The notes under the pieces were generated by a model that was not told the origin of the DNA, searched no databases, and saw only the letters and a program-made list of their open reading frames with translations. Below, one piece after another: positions 32,686 to 41,744 of a stretch of 64,000 bases of DNA. The stretch comes from JBDHWI01 sp964590135 (GTDB taxonomy: Bacteria; Chloroflexota; Anaerolineae; J036; Brachytrichaceae). The translations under genes and the position numbers were made by a program. The stretch's first letter is position 1; every line of letters starts with the position of its first letter. The stretch is from positions 62,001-126,000 of the forward strand of contig CAZPVX010000012.1 of assembly GCA_964590135.1 (NCBI GenBank), read 5' to 3'.

Positions 32686-34092
32686 ATGCACGTCAAAACC
32701 CTTCACATAGTTGTTCTGTGCGCGACGATCAGCATTTTGCCCGCGATTGCAGCCACCGCGAGCGCGATGGGTGACCAGTTGCAAGGACGAAAGCTGGATC
32801 AGGCATTGGCAACCGCGCTGCGCAAGGCTGGCTTCACCGGGCGCATCGAATCGACGCTGGAAGCGCGACTCGGACGCCGGCTGAACCCGAAACTGGCCAA
32901 GATTGGGCAGTTGCTGTGGTTTGACACGATCACCGGCTTGAATGACGACAACACCTGCGCCGGCTGCCATTCGCCTACGCATGGCTTTGGCGACACACAG
33001 TCCATCGCCATCGGTATTCAGAACAACGGCGTCGTCGGGATGCACCGCACCGGCCCGCGCAACATGCGCCGCTCGCCGATGATCATCAACACTGCGTTTT
33101 ACCCGAGGTTGATGTGGAACTCACGGTTTGTCGCGCTGTCGGGTGACCCATTCAACAACAGCGCTGGCTTCTCTTTCCCAGCGCCCGAGGGGAGGATATT
33201 GTCTGCGCAATCGCATCTGCTTGCCGCGCAGGCATTCATCCCACCGACCGAACGCACCGAAGTAACCGGCTTCGACTTCGAAGGCGACAACGACGCTATC
33301 CGCGCCGAGTTGACGCAGCGCCTGAATCAAACACCGGCCTATCGCATATTGTTCAGCAGCGTCTTCCGCGAAGTCAGAGAGGGCGCGCCCATTACGTTTG
33401 ACATGTTTGCCCTGGCGATCAGCGAGTTCGAGTTCACGCTCACTTTTGCCAATGCACCCATCGATCAGTTTGCACGCGGACAGCACAATGCATTGACGGA
33501 AGATGAGAAGCGCGGCGCGCTGTTGTTCTTTGGCAAGGCAGGTTGCACGGCTTGCCACGCCGTCGATGACGCATCGAACGAGATGTTCAGCGACTTCAAG
33601 GACCATGTCATCGGCGTGCCGCAGATATCGCCGCGCGAGACAAACAACACCTTCGACGGCGCCGGCGCGAATGAGGACTATGGCAAGGCGCAGATCACGA
33701 GTGCCACAGCAGATCGCTACAAGTTCCGCACTTCGCCGCTGCGCAATGTCGCGGTGCAATCCACATTCATGCACAACGGCTCATTCACCTCGCTGGAGGA
33801 TGCTGTGCGCCATCATCTGAATCCACATGCATCAGCGCGCGCCTATTCGCCGGCCGGCCAGCATCTCGCTGCCGACCTTGTCGGACCGATGGGGCCGATT
33901 GAGCCGGTGCTGGCGCGCCTTGACCCGCTACTAGCAAAGCCAATCCCCCTCAGCGAGACAGAATTTCGCCAGTTGATCGCGTTCGTGCGCAACGGCTTGC
34001 TCGACCCGCGCGCGAGGCCAGAACACCTGCGCAAACTGCTTCCGCCGGCAGTACCGAGTGGTCGGACAATGTTGACCTTTGAGTTTCCCTGA
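32686..34092 (+). CDS. Di-haem cytochrome c peroxidase / MauG family protein
   Basis: A 468-aa exported di-haem protein. A signal peptide covers about residues 1-27 (hydrophobic IVVLCATISILPAIAA). Haem-binding sites are CAGCH at 91-95 and CTACH at 287-291. Characteristic blocks include LFDT-like LLWFDTITGLNDDNTCAGCH, RRSPMIINTAFY and RTSPLRNVAVQSTFMHNGSFTSLEDAVRHH. Family members reduce hydrogen peroxide or oxidise protein substrates in the periplasm or outside the cell. ATG at 32686 was preferred because it begins the signal peptide; an upstream in-frame start would encode an intergenic repeat. Confidence 0.88.
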   Translation: MHVKTLHIVVLCATISILPAIAATASAMGDQLQGRKLDQALATALRKAGFTGRIESTLEARLGRRLNPKLAKIGQLLWFDTITGLNDDNTCAGCHSPTHGFGDTQSIAIGIQNNGVVGMHRTGPRNMRRSPMIINTAFYPRLMWNSRFVALSGDPFNNSAGFSFPAPEGRILSAQSHLLAAQAFIPPTERTEVTGFDFEGDNDAIRAELTQRLNQTPAYRILFSSVFREVREGAPITFDMFALAISEFEFTLTFANAPIDQFARGQHNALTEDEKRGALLFFGKAGCTACHAVDDASNEMFSDFKDHVIGVPQISPRETNNTFDGAGANEDYGKAQITSATADRYKFRTSPLRNVAVQSTFMHNGSFTSLEDAVRHHLNPHASARAYSPAGQHLAADLVGPMGPIEPVLARLDPLLAKPIPLSETEFRQLIAFVRNGLLDPRARPEHLRKLLPPAVPSGRTMLTFEFP

Positions 34093-34198
34093 CATCTCTT
34101 CCCAACACCAGTGCCCTGAATTGCATGACGCGCCGGCGCGTGCTAACCTCACGCCGAATCGCAAATCCGTCAGGTTTGCTGAAGTTCGAGGAGACAAA

Positions 34199-34609
34199 AT
34201 GCAGAAGATAGGGCAAGGTTACGTGGTGTATGGCGAGGACGTAGAGGCGTTGCAGTTCGACTGGGGCACGTTGAAGATGCACAACGAGCCGGCGGTCACC
34301 GGCTCACAGCGCTTTAGCAGCGGCGTGGTGGTGGTGAAGCCAGGCATGGGCCATTCGCGTCACAACCATCCAGGCAGCGACGAGATCATCTACGTCCTCA
34401 GCGGCGAGATCGAGCAGATGATCGATGACGAGGCGCCAGTGCGGCTGCACGCCGGCGCGAGCATCTTCATTCCGTCAGATGTGTATCACGCAACATTGAA
34501 TGTGGGTTGGAAGCCGGCGGAGTTGTTCATCATTTACTCGCCGCCCGGGCCGGAGCGCGGCTTCCGCGATTTGCCTGGCTGCGTGGTGACACCGCCAGAG
34601 AATGCGTAG
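34199..34609 (+). CDS. Cupin domain protein (136 aa)
   Basis: A single-domain cupin with motif 1 HSRHNHPGSDEIIYVLSGEIE (two His and a Glu as metal ligands) and motif 2 ASIFIPSDVYHATLNVG. No further specificity can be read. ATG at 34199 follows CGAGGAGACAAA, a good SD. The gene lies 106 bp after the peroxidase and converges with the DUF6882-like gene, with a 13-bp gap. Confidence 0.8.
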   Translation: MQKIGQGYVVYGEDVEALQFDWGTLKMHNEPAVTGSQRFSSGVVVVKPGMGHSRHNHPGSDEIIYVLSGEIEQMIDDEAPVRLHAGASIFIPSDVYHATLNVGWKPAELFIIYSPPGPERGFRDLPGCVVTPPENA

Positions 34610-34622
34610 GCGACGGTCGCCT

Positions 34623-35315
34623 CTACAACAGTTGTAAATTCACCAGCCGATTTGCGTCGTCAAATTCGGCGACGAGTTGCTCTGGCTCGCCTTCTCCGTA
34701 AATGGAGCGCGGGACTGCGCCGGCGGCGCGCACGCGATTGCCCTCTTCAGTCACGTGCAGGTGATAGAACTGCAGGTAGTGCATGAATGCCGTGCGCTGA
34801 TCAGTGACGAAGTGCTTCGCAAGGAACATGGGGAAAGCGCGCACCACGCGCCGCACAGGGTGCATCACGCTGCGCTTGTATTTCGGATCTTTGATGAGCA
34901 GATACAGCGCGCCCCTCGGATACGGCGCGCGAAAGAAGCAACTGGCATGCAGCACGCCCACCGCTACGAGACAGATGCGTTGGGGGTTGATCTCGGGTGT
35001 GATGCCCAACTCGGCCTGTGAAAATTCGAGGATGCCCTGTGCGTCACCCAACTGCCTGAGTTGCAGGGCCGACGCGGTGAGCGTGGGCGGCACACTGTGA
35101 TTGGCCCAACTCCACAGCCACGTGTTGCTGTCTTCAGATTCGCTGCCCAGCACTTCGACCGATAGTTGCAGCGGGGCCTCGTGTGGCCGGCGAAATGCCA
35201 GCACGCCGGTGTTCAGATCGAAGCCCCATCCGGTTTTGCCGTGCATTGCGCGCAGGTAAATCTGCTTGTCATACGACGCCGCGCCGTACTTGGTGAAAAG
35301 GTCCGCAAAGTTCAT
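34623..35315 (-). CDS. DUF6882-like protein of unknown function (230 aa)
   Basis: A 230-aa soluble protein. The segment GWGFDLNTGVLAFRRPHEAPLQLSVEVLGSESEDSNTWLWSWANHSVP resembles the DUF6882 pattern, with a Trp-rich TWLWSWAN core; the middle (ICLVAVGVLHASCFFRAPYPRGALYLLI) fits the same family. No catalytic motif or signal peptide is visible. Function unknown. It starts 49 bp from the divergent sugar isomerase gene. Confidence 0.65.
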   Translation of the reverse strand: MNFADLFTKYGAASYDKQIYLRAMHGKTGWGFDLNTGVLAFRRPHEAPLQLSVEVLGSESEDSNTWLWSWANHSVPPTLTASALQLRQLGDAQGILEFSQAELGITPEINPQRICLVAVGVLHASCFFRAPYPRGALYLLIKDPKYKRSVMHPVRRVVRAFPMFLAKHFVTDQRTAFMHYLQFYHLHVTEEGNRVRAAGAVPRSIYGEGEPEQLVAEFDDANRLVNLQLL

Positions 35316-35364
35316 GACTCAAGGTTGAAATCGAAATGTGCATCTCGCATCTACACTTTACTCC

Positions 35365-36255
35365 ATGAAAATTGCCGCCTTCCCCAAGTGCTACATCGAC
35401 GACATCGCCGTGAAGAAGACGATGACGCTGTTCGACTGGATCGATCTGGCCAGGTCGCTGCCGGCGGAAGGGCTGGAGCTGTACGAAGGCTTCCTTGCCA
35501 GCCACGATGATGCATATCTCAACCAGGTGAGCGATGCCATCCACAACGCCGGCTACGAGATGCCGATGATGTGCTGCTCACCCGACTTCACCAATCCCGA
35601 TGCCGACGCCCGCAAGCGCGCCGTCGACAAAGAGATTGCAATGATGCAGATCACGCGCCGGCTGGGCGGCGCCGGCAGCACCTGTCGCGTGCTGAGCGGT
35701 CCGCGCTATCCCGAAGTGCCGCTCGATCAGGGTGTGGAATGGGTGATCGATGCCATCACGCAGTTGATCCCCATCGCCAAAGAGATCGACATCGTGCTGG
35801 GGATGGAGAACCACTACAAGGATGGCGCATGGCTCCACCCGGAATTTGCGCAAAAGCGCGAGGTTTTCCTGCGCATCGTGAATGCCATTCCCGAGCGCAA
35901 ACATTTCGGCGTGCAATACGACCCGTCGAACGCCATTGTCGCCGGCGACGACCCGATTCAACTACTGCGCGATGTGAAGGAGCGCGTGGTGAGCATGCAT
36001 GCCAGCGATCGCTACCTGGCCGAAGGCGCAACGCTCGAAGACCTCAAACAGGCCGACGGCACACTCGGTTACTCGCCCAACTTGCGGCACGGCGTCACCG
36101 GCAAGGGGTTGAACGACTACGACGAGATCTTCCGCATTCTCAAAAGCGTGAACTACGATCGCTGGATCAGCATCGAAGATGGCATGAACGGGATGGACGA
36201 GATGCGCGAGTCGCTCGAATTTCTCCATCGCAAACGCGCTGAATACAACCTTTAA
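35365..36255 (+). CDS. Sugar phosphate isomerase/epimerase (UlaE/AP-endonuclease-2 fold)
   Basis: A 296-aa TIM-barrel protein of the xylose isomerase-like/AP endonuclease 2 family. Candidate metal ligands lie in VLGMENHYKD (Glu), FGVQYDPSNAI (Asp), VVSMHASDR (His) and WISIEDGMNGM (Glu), in the right order for this fold. It is 12 bp upstream of a UlaD/HPS-like decarboxylase, which recalls the UlaD-UlaE pair that converts 3-keto-L-gulonate-6-phosphate to ribulose/xylulose phosphates; that pathway is an inference. ATG at 35365 is preferred over an upstream in-frame start at 35338, which would place residues in the promoter region (TACACT at 35352-35357). Confidence 0.8.
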   Translation: MKIAAFPKCYIDDIAVKKTMTLFDWIDLARSLPAEGLELYEGFLASHDDAYLNQVSDAIHNAGYEMPMMCCSPDFTNPDADARKRAVDKEIAMMQITRRLGGAGSTCRVLSGPRYPEVPLDQGVEWVIDAITQLIPIAKEIDIVLGMENHYKDGAWLHPEFAQKREVFLRIVNAIPERKHFGVQYDPSNAIVAGDDPIQLLRDVKERVVSMHASDRYLAEGATLEDLKQADGTLGYSPNLRHGVTGKGLNDYDEIFRILKSVNYDRWISIEDGMNGMDEMRESLEFLHRKRAEYNL

Positions 36256-36267
36256 TGCAGAGAGAAC

Positions 36268-36933
36268 ATGAAACCAATCATCCAAATTTCCCTGGACGTG
36301 CCGACGATTGACGAGGCATTGAAGATGGCCGAGAGCGCCGTGAACGCCGGCGTCGACTGGCTGGAGGCCGGCACTCCGCTCATCCTTGGCGAAGGCGTGC
36401 ATGGCGTGCGCGCGTTGCACGAAAAATATCCACATGTGCCGGTTGTTGCCGATATCAAGTGCATGGATGGCGGCGGGCTGGAGGCCGAGATGATGTTCAA
36501 GGCCGGCGCGTCGTGGGTGGTGGTGATGGGGCAGGCGCACGATGCCACCATCATCCGCGCCATCGACGCAGCCAGGCGCCATCACGGCAAAATCATGGTC
36601 GACGTGATGCTGTGTCCCGACAAGCCGGCGCGCGCAAAACAGGCGCAGGACATGGGCGCGGACGTGATCGTGGTGCATACTGGCTTCGACGAGCGCGGCA
36701 TGGTGAAGGGACTGTCACCTTTGAATGACCTGACCGATGTTCTGAAAGCCGTGAGCATCCCGGTGCAGGCTGTCGGCGGGTTGAGTGTGGAGCAGGCGCT
36801 GGAAACCTTGAAGATGGGCGCGCAGATCGTCGTGTTTGGCGCGCCATTGGTGGTGCAAAGCGATGCCTTCAAGGCCGCCGCCGGCGACTTTGAAGGCTTG
36901 CTCGCCGAGATCGTGGGCAAAGTAAAGGGATGA
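36268..36933 (+). CDS. HPS / 3-keto-L-gulonate-6-phosphate decarboxylase family protein
   Basis: A 221-aa member of the orotidine-phosphate decarboxylase suprafamily. D10 in QISLDVPT and the D62-x-K64-x-x-D67 motif (ADIKCMD) are the catalytic signature shared by hexulose-6-phosphate synthase and UlaD. VVHTGFDERG and VQAVGGLSVEQ follow in the barrel. HPS would condense formaldehyde with ribulose 5-phosphate; UlaD decarboxylates a keto acid phosphate. No PHI-type isomerase gene is adjacent, while a UlaE-like isomerase is, which tips the balance to the decarboxylase side. Confidence 0.82.
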   Translation: MKPIIQISLDVPTIDEALKMAESAVNAGVDWLEAGTPLILGEGVHGVRALHEKYPHVPVVADIKCMDGGGLEAEMMFKAGASWVVVMGQAHDATIIRAIDAARRHHGKIMVDVMLCPDKPARAKQAQDMGADVIVVHTGFDERGMVKGLSPLNDLTDVLKAVSIPVQAVGGLSVEQALETLKMGAQIVVFGAPLVVQSDAFKAAAGDFEGLLAEIVGKVKG

Positions 36934-36997
36934 ATTTTTGGGCAGTTGGTTTGCCTGGTAAAAGCTTCCTGCGCGCAGCCTATTCTGTGCATGAGCC

Positions 36998-37003
36998 TAT
37001 AAT
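36998..37003 (+). promoter_or_regulatory. TATAAT -10 box upstream of the LarA-like gene
   Basis: Perfect TATAAT at 36998-37003, ending 10 bases before the ATG at 37014. No SD precedes that ATG, so the transcript may have almost no leader. No convincing TTGACA lies 17 bases upstream. Confidence 0.4.
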
Positions 37004-37013
37004 CTTTTTTGCT

Positions 37014-38327
37014 ATGCAATTGCTTGAACAAATCCAGCACCTGCGTTTCCCCGCTCCATTGCCCGAGAAGCTGCTCGAGGTGCATCAGACCTTCGACGCG
37101 CCGCGCGTGGATGACATCCCGCTGGCTGTGCGCCATGCACTGGAAGATGGCGGATTGCTGGCAAAGATCAACGCCGGCGACAGCGTAGCCGTCGGCGTCG
37201 GCTCACGCGGCATCGCCAACATCGCGCAGATCGCGCGGGCGACAGTAGACCGGCTGAAGGAACACGGCGCGAAACCCTTCGTGGTGGCAAGCATGGGCAG
37301 TCATGGTGGCGGCACGCCGGAGGGCCAGCGCGAGGTGCTGGCCAGCATGGGTGTGACCGAGGAATACATTGGATGCGAATTTCGCATCACGATGGAGGTG
37401 AAGGAGATCGGGCACATTCCCAACGGGCCGGCGCTGCACCAGGACATCCACAGCGCCGCCGCCGATCACACCATCCTCTGCAGCCGCATCAAGCCGCACA
37501 CCGATTTTCACGGCAAGTTGGAGAGCGGGCCGGCGAAGATGGAGGTGATCGGCCTGGGCAAGCGGCACGGCGCCGAGATGATGCACGCCTACGGCACGAG
37601 CGGCTTCCAGCGCTTCCTGGCGCCGGCGGCGCGCGTGTATGAGGCCAACACCAATGTGCGCGGCGCAATTGGCATCATCGAGAACGCCTGCGAAGACACC
37701 GCAAAACTTGTCGGCCTGACCGCCGACAAGATCGGCACTGAGGTCGAAGAGAAGCTGCTGCTCGAGGCAAAGGCCAACATGATGAGCCTGCCGTTCAAGA
37801 GCATGGACATCCTGGTGCTGCGCGAACTGGGCAAAAACATCAGCGGCACCGGCATGGATACCAACGTGATTGGCCGGTTGGTCGTCAACCGTCAGCCTGA
37901 GCCGGAAGGCCTCGACATCGGGGCAATCGTGCTGCTCGACTTGACTGAAGCCACGCACGGCAATGCCTCAGGCATCGGCCTGGCAAACGTGACCACAGCG
38001 CGCGTGGTGAAGAAGGTTGACTTCGTCGCCACCTACACCAATGCCGTGACCGCGACGACGTTTGGTCTGAAGCGCAGCGGCATCCCCATCACCATGGCTG
38101 ATGACCGCCGCGCGATGGAGGTGGCGGTGCGCGCGTGTGGCGCGGAGCCAGGCAGCGACATCACGTTTGTGTTCACGCGCAACACACTGACCGTCGAACA
38201 TCTGTGGGTCAGCCCATCGTTGCGAGCGCAGGTGGAGGCGCACCCGCGCCTGAAGATCGTCGGCGAATCGCCGCTGACCTTCGATGAGAACGGCAACATG
38301 ACCTCACCGTGGCAAATGGAGCCGTGA
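37014..38327 (+). CDS. LarA-type (lactate racemase domain, DUF2088) protein
   Basis: A 437-aa protein of the nickel-pincer-nucleotide-dependent racemase/LarA domain family. Recognisable are VAVGVGSRGIANIAQIARATVDRL, PFVVASMGSHGGGTPEGQREVL, CSRIKPHTDFHGKLESGPAKMEVIGLGKRHGAE (conserved Arg, Lys and His residues) and GNASGIGLANVTT. LarA enzymes racemise or epimerise 2-hydroxy acids; the many paralogues have varied substrates. ATG at 37014 was chosen because MQLLEQ...LRFPAPLP is family-like, whereas the 28-residue in-frame extension from 36930 contains the TATAAT region. It overlaps the GNAT gene by 4 bp if GTG 38324 is used. Confidence 0.82.
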   Translation: MQLLEQIQHLRFPAPLPEKLLEVHQTFDAPRVDDIPLAVRHALEDGGLLAKINAGDSVAVGVGSRGIANIAQIARATVDRLKEHGAKPFVVASMGSHGGGTPEGQREVLASMGVTEEYIGCEFRITMEVKEIGHIPNGPALHQDIHSAAADHTILCSRIKPHTDFHGKLESGPAKMEVIGLGKRHGAEMMHAYGTSGFQRFLAPAARVYEANTNVRGAIGIIENACEDTAKLVGLTADKIGTEVEEKLLLEAKANMMSLPFKSMDILVLRELGKNISGTGMDTNVIGRLVVNRQPEPEGLDIGAIVLLDLTEATHGNASGIGLANVTTARVVKKVDFVATYTNAVTATTFGLKRSGIPITMADDRRAMEVAVRACGAEPGSDITFVFTRNTLTVEHLWVSPSLRAQVEAHPRLKIVGESPLTFDENGNMTSPWQMEP

Positions 38328-39175
38328 CAACCCAATTCACCAGACACGCGACCGCCGGCGATTTCCTCATCGCCACACGAGCCGCGCTGGAGAAGAACGA
38401 ACCGGCAAACAACCTCATGCTGGGGCTGGCGTCACGCATGATGGAATTTCCCGAGCGCATTCGCGCGCAGCCGTATCTCGCCACTGTGCGCGCCGGAAAG
38501 CAGTTGGTTGCAGCCGCACTGATGACACCGCCCTTTGGCGTGAACGTTTTCGCGCAGGCGACGCCGCAGAGCGCCCTCAGGCCCATCGCCGAAGATCTGC
38601 ACGCCGGCGCGTGGCGCATTCCGTTTGTGAATGGCATGTCGCACGCTTCAGATATCTTTGCGGAGAAATGGCAATCGCTGACCGGCGTCAACCTTACATA
38701 CACGATCCGTGAGCGCGTGTATCAACTCGATGCGGTCGTCGTCCCGCGCTGGCCGGCAGGCACATTTCGCATCGCGCGCGCCGGCGATGTCGATCTGATC
38801 GCAGCATGGGTGCAAGCCTTTCACGAGGAGGCGCTGCCGCACAACCCGCAGATCAACATGCGCGACTGGGCGCTCACCGCAGTTGCCGACGGCGATGTGT
38901 ATCTCTGGGAAGCAGAGGGCGAACCAGTGTCAATGGCGCGCAAGAGTCGCGCCACCGCGCATGGGCAGTGCATCGGGCCGGTCTACACACCGCCGGCGCA
39001 GCGCGGGCGCGGCTACGCCAGCGCCGTCACCGCGCAGCTGTCGCAATTGATCCTGAGCAGCGGCAAGCGCTTCGCCATGTTGTTCACCGATCTGTCGAAT
39101 CCGATCTCGAACCGCATTTATCAGAAGATCGGCTATGTGCCGGTGTGCGATTTCAATCAGCACATTTTTGAGTAA
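38324..39175 (+). CDS. GNAT family N-acetyltransferase
   Basis: A protein of about 283 aa. The N-terminal half is poorly conserved; the C-terminal half is a GNAT fold, with the acetyl-CoA-binding motif A seen in CIGPVYTPPAQRGRGYASAVTAQLSQ (Q/R-x-x-G-x-G/A) and the closing LFTDLSNPISNRIYQKIGYVPV motif B. The acceptor substrate is unknown. GTG at 38324 overlaps the LarA-like stop (GTGA); an in-frame ATG at 38309 is an alternative that adds five residues. Confidence 0.82.
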   Translation: MTTQFTRHATAGDFLIATRAALEKNEPANNLMLGLASRMMEFPERIRAQPYLATVRAGKQLVAAALMTPPFGVNVFAQATPQSALRPIAEDLHAGAWRIPFVNGMSHASDIFAEKWQSLTGVNLTYTIRERVYQLDAVVVPRWPAGTFRIARAGDVDLIAAWVQAFHEEALPHNPQINMRDWALTAVADGDVYLWEAEGEPVSMARKSRATAHGQCIGPVYTPPAQRGRGYASAVTAQLSQLILSSGKRFAMLFTDLSNPISNRIYQKIGYVPVCDFNQHIFE

Positions 39176-39181
39176 TCGCCC

Positions 39182-39748
39182 TCACCCTCGCCCTTTCCCA
39201 AGGGGAGAGGATGTACGCGCCGCGTGCAGCACCGCGATTACCGTCATCGCGTCGCGGATCTCACTGTCCAACACCATCTGCAACACGTCCTTGAACGGCA
39301 GCACGCCGACCTCGAGGAACTCGGTGTCATCCTGCTCAATCACTTCATCGATGCGCTGCAAATCGTGCGCGATGAACAGGTGCGCAATCTCGTAGCACAC
39401 GCTCTTCGAGGTGTAATGCGTGTTGATGTGCCGGAGCGAGCCGGCGCGGTGGCCGATCTCTTCCATCAGCTCGCGCTGCGCAGCATCCGCCGGCGCTTCG
39501 CCCTTCTTGCAGCCGCCAGTCACCATCTCCCAGCGCTGCGCCTCGCCGAACACATAGCGATATTGCCGCACCAGCATGACATGCTCATCGTCGACGAAGG
39601 GCAGGACGCCGGCGCACTCACCCATCTCGCACACGCCATACAGCGTGGTCTGGCCGTTCGGCAATTCGGCGATGTCCTCGCGCACGCGAATCCAGGGGTT
39701 CTTGTATATCTCGCGGGTGGTCAGGGTCTTCCAGGGCTTGATCGACAT
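39182..39748 (-). CDS. Nudix hydrolase (ADP-ribose pyrophosphatase-like)
   Basis: A 188-aa protein with a perfect Nudix box, G-x5-E-x7-R-E-L-x-E-E-x-G, in GGCKKGEAPADAAQRELMEEIG. The preceding YGVCEMGECAGVLPFVDDEHVMLVRQYRYVFGE and downstream acidic residues fit the NUDT5/ADP-ribose pyrophosphatase subfamily, which cleaves nucleoside diphosphates linked to X. ATG at 39748 (MSIKPWKTL) is the likely start; a longer frame back to 39844 would overlap the divergent GGT gene. The 3' end runs into a GC-rich repeat (SSPLGKGRG), and the gene converges with the GNAT gene. Confidence 0.88.
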   Translation of the reverse strand: MSIKPWKTLTTREIYKNPWIRVREDIAELPNGQTTLYGVCEMGECAGVLPFVDDEHVMLVRQYRYVFGEAQRWEMVTGGCKKGEAPADAAQRELMEEIGHRAGSLRHINTHYTSKSVCYEIAHLFIAHDLQRIDEVIEQDDTEFLEVGVLPFKDVLQMVLDSEIRDAMTVIAVLHAARTSSPLGKGRG

Positions 39749-39804
39749 GACGACCATCAAGTCTATCAAGGCGATCAGGTCAAGTGACTGAACGACCTGC
39801 TGAT

Positions 39805-39831
39805 TTGACGACCAGCGTGATTCACTAAAAT
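39805..39831 (+). promoter_or_regulatory. Putative promoter for gamma-glutamyltransferase gene (TTGACG...TAAAAT)
   Basis: TTGACG at 39805-39810 and TAAAAT at 39826-39831 with a 15-base spacer, slightly short. The -10 ends six bases before the ATG at 39838, so the transcript would be leaderless, and no SD is present. Confidence 0.4.
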
Positions 39832-39837
39832 CAGCGC

Positions 39838-41649
39838 ATGTCATTCACCACACGACCTGTTGTGCGCGGGCGCAACTATGCCGTAACGAGCGGACATTAT
39901 CTTGCCACCGCCGCCGGCTTCCGCATGTTGGAGATGGGCGGCAACGCCATCGATGCAGCCGCTGCGATGTGCTTCGCCATCAACCTGCTGGAACCGCACA
40001 GATGCGGCATCGGCGGCGAGGTGCCGGCGCTGGTCTACGTTGCCGGCGAAAAGAAAGTCCACGCGCTTAGCGGGCAGGGCTGGTCACCGGCAGCGCTCAG
40101 CATCGACTGGTGCCGCGAACATCAGATCGACTTGATCCCTGGCGACGGCTACCTGCCGGCGTGCGTGCCGGCGGTCGTCGGCACATGGGCGATGGCTGTG
40201 GCGCGCTGGGGCAAGCTGTCGTTCTCACAAATCCTCGCGCCTGCGATGGAGCTCGCGATGGAGGGCTACCCGCTCTATCCCGGCTTGCAACACAGCCTGA
40301 ACAGCAATCTCAAGAAATTCACTGATCTGTATCCGACGACGGGTGAAGTGTATTTGCCGGGCGGCCACATACCGCAAAGCGGCGAGCTTGTTCGCAACCC
40401 CGACTATGCGCGCATGTTGCAGATGATGTGTGATGCGGAAAATGCGGCAAAAGGCAAGGGTCGCATCGCCGGCATCGAAGCCGCCAACAATGTTTTTTAT
40501 CGCGGTGAGATCGCGCAACGCATCATCGCTTTCATTCAGTCGAATCCGGTGATGGACGCCAGCGGCAAAGCGCATGCCGGCCTGCTTGCAATCGATGACA
40601 TGGCCGAGTGGCGCGCCGAGGCGGTTGCACCGACAACCACCACCTATCGCGGGCTGGATGTGTTCAAGAGCGGGCCGTGGACGCAGGGGCCGGTGTTCTT
40701 GCAGCAGCTAAATCTGCTGGAACAGTTCGATCTCGCCGGCATGGGGCATAACTCGCCGGCGTATCTGCACACCCTGATCGAAGCAGCCAAGCTGGCCTTC
40801 GCCGACCGCGAGGCTTATTATGGCGACCCGAACTTCGATGATGTGCCGCTGGATGTGCTGCTTTCGAAGACATATGCAGCGCACCGGCGCGAGGAGATAG
40901 ACGAGGTTGCCTCAGATGAAATGCGGCCAGGCGCGGTGATGGGCATTGCGCCAGCGTGGGCTGCCACTTTCGATGTGGCAGCGGACAATCGCATCGCCAT
41001 GCACGGGTCAGACCGATCGAATGGCGCTGATCCAGCGCGTCCATACCGCATCAAGCACGGCCACCTCGGCGACACGACACACCTCGACGCCATCGATAGA
41101 GAGGGCAACATGGCTTCTGTCACACCAAGTGGCGGCTGGTGGGGCACCTCGCCAGTCATCAAGGGACTGGGCTTCCCGCTCGGCACGCGCGGGCAGATGT
41201 TCTATCTCAACCCCGCGCGAGCCAACGCGCTCACGCCGCGCAAGCGACCGCGCGCCACGCTCACGCCGACGCTGGTGCTGAAAAACGACGAGCCGCACAT
41301 GGTATTCGGCACGCCCGGCGGCGACGCGCAGGATCAGTGGACGCTGCAATTCTTCCTCAATGTTGTGGATTTCGGCATGAGCGTGCAGGAAGCCATTGAT
41401 GCGCCAACAGTGCATAGCACACATTTCCCATCATCGTTCTACCCACGCGATGCCTATCCCAAAGTCGTCGAGGCCGAAAACCGCATTGCGCCGGCAACGC
41501 TGGATGCACTGCGAGCGCGCGGCCACATCGTGAACGTTGCCGACGGCTGGAGCAACGGCAAGGTGATGGGCATTCGCATCAACAGCGCAAAAACGCTGGA
41601 GGCCGGCGTCTCCCCGCGCGGCGAGATCGGGTATGCGATGGCATGGTAA
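39838..41649 (+). CDS. Gamma-glutamyltransferase family protein
   Basis: A 603-aa Ntn-hydrolase precursor. The large-subunit start VTSGHYLATAAGFRMLEMGGNAIDAAAAMCFAINLLEPHRCGIGG is diagnostic. The autoprocessing site is the D412-T413-T414-H415 motif (GDTTHLDAIDREGNMAS), with T413 the expected nucleophile after self-cleavage. TPTLVLKNDEPHMVFGTPGGDAQ matches the small subunit. It transfers or hydrolyses gamma-glutamyl groups, as in glutathione use. No signal peptide is evident, so it may be cytoplasmic, as for several bacterial GGT-like proteins. It is divergent from the Nudix gene. Confidence 0.9.
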   Translation: MSFTTRPVVRGRNYAVTSGHYLATAAGFRMLEMGGNAIDAAAAMCFAINLLEPHRCGIGGEVPALVYVAGEKKVHALSGQGWSPAALSIDWCREHQIDLIPGDGYLPACVPAVVGTWAMAVARWGKLSFSQILAPAMELAMEGYPLYPGLQHSLNSNLKKFTDLYPTTGEVYLPGGHIPQSGELVRNPDYARMLQMMCDAENAAKGKGRIAGIEAANNVFYRGEIAQRIIAFIQSNPVMDASGKAHAGLLAIDDMAEWRAEAVAPTTTTYRGLDVFKSGPWTQGPVFLQQLNLLEQFDLAGMGHNSPAYLHTLIEAAKLAFADREAYYGDPNFDDVPLDVLLSKTYAAHRREEIDEVASDEMRPGAVMGIAPAWAATFDVAADNRIAMHGSDRSNGADPARPYRIKHGHLGDTTHLDAIDREGNMASVTPSGGWWGTSPVIKGLGFPLGTRGQMFYLNPARANALTPRKRPRATLTPTLVLKNDEPHMVFGTPGGDAQDQWTLQFFLNVVDFGMSVQEAIDAPTVHSTHFPSSFYPRDAYPKVVEAENRIAPATLDALRARGHIVNVADGWSNGKVMGIRINSAKTLEAGVSPRGEIGYAMAW

Positions 41650-41744
41650 ACGCCATTGACGAGTGCGAGTCATTCCAATATCGTTGGCACTGACTGGCCG
41701 CTGGCGCTGAAAGCAATGAGGTGAAGCTGCGCGGTTTTAAGCCC

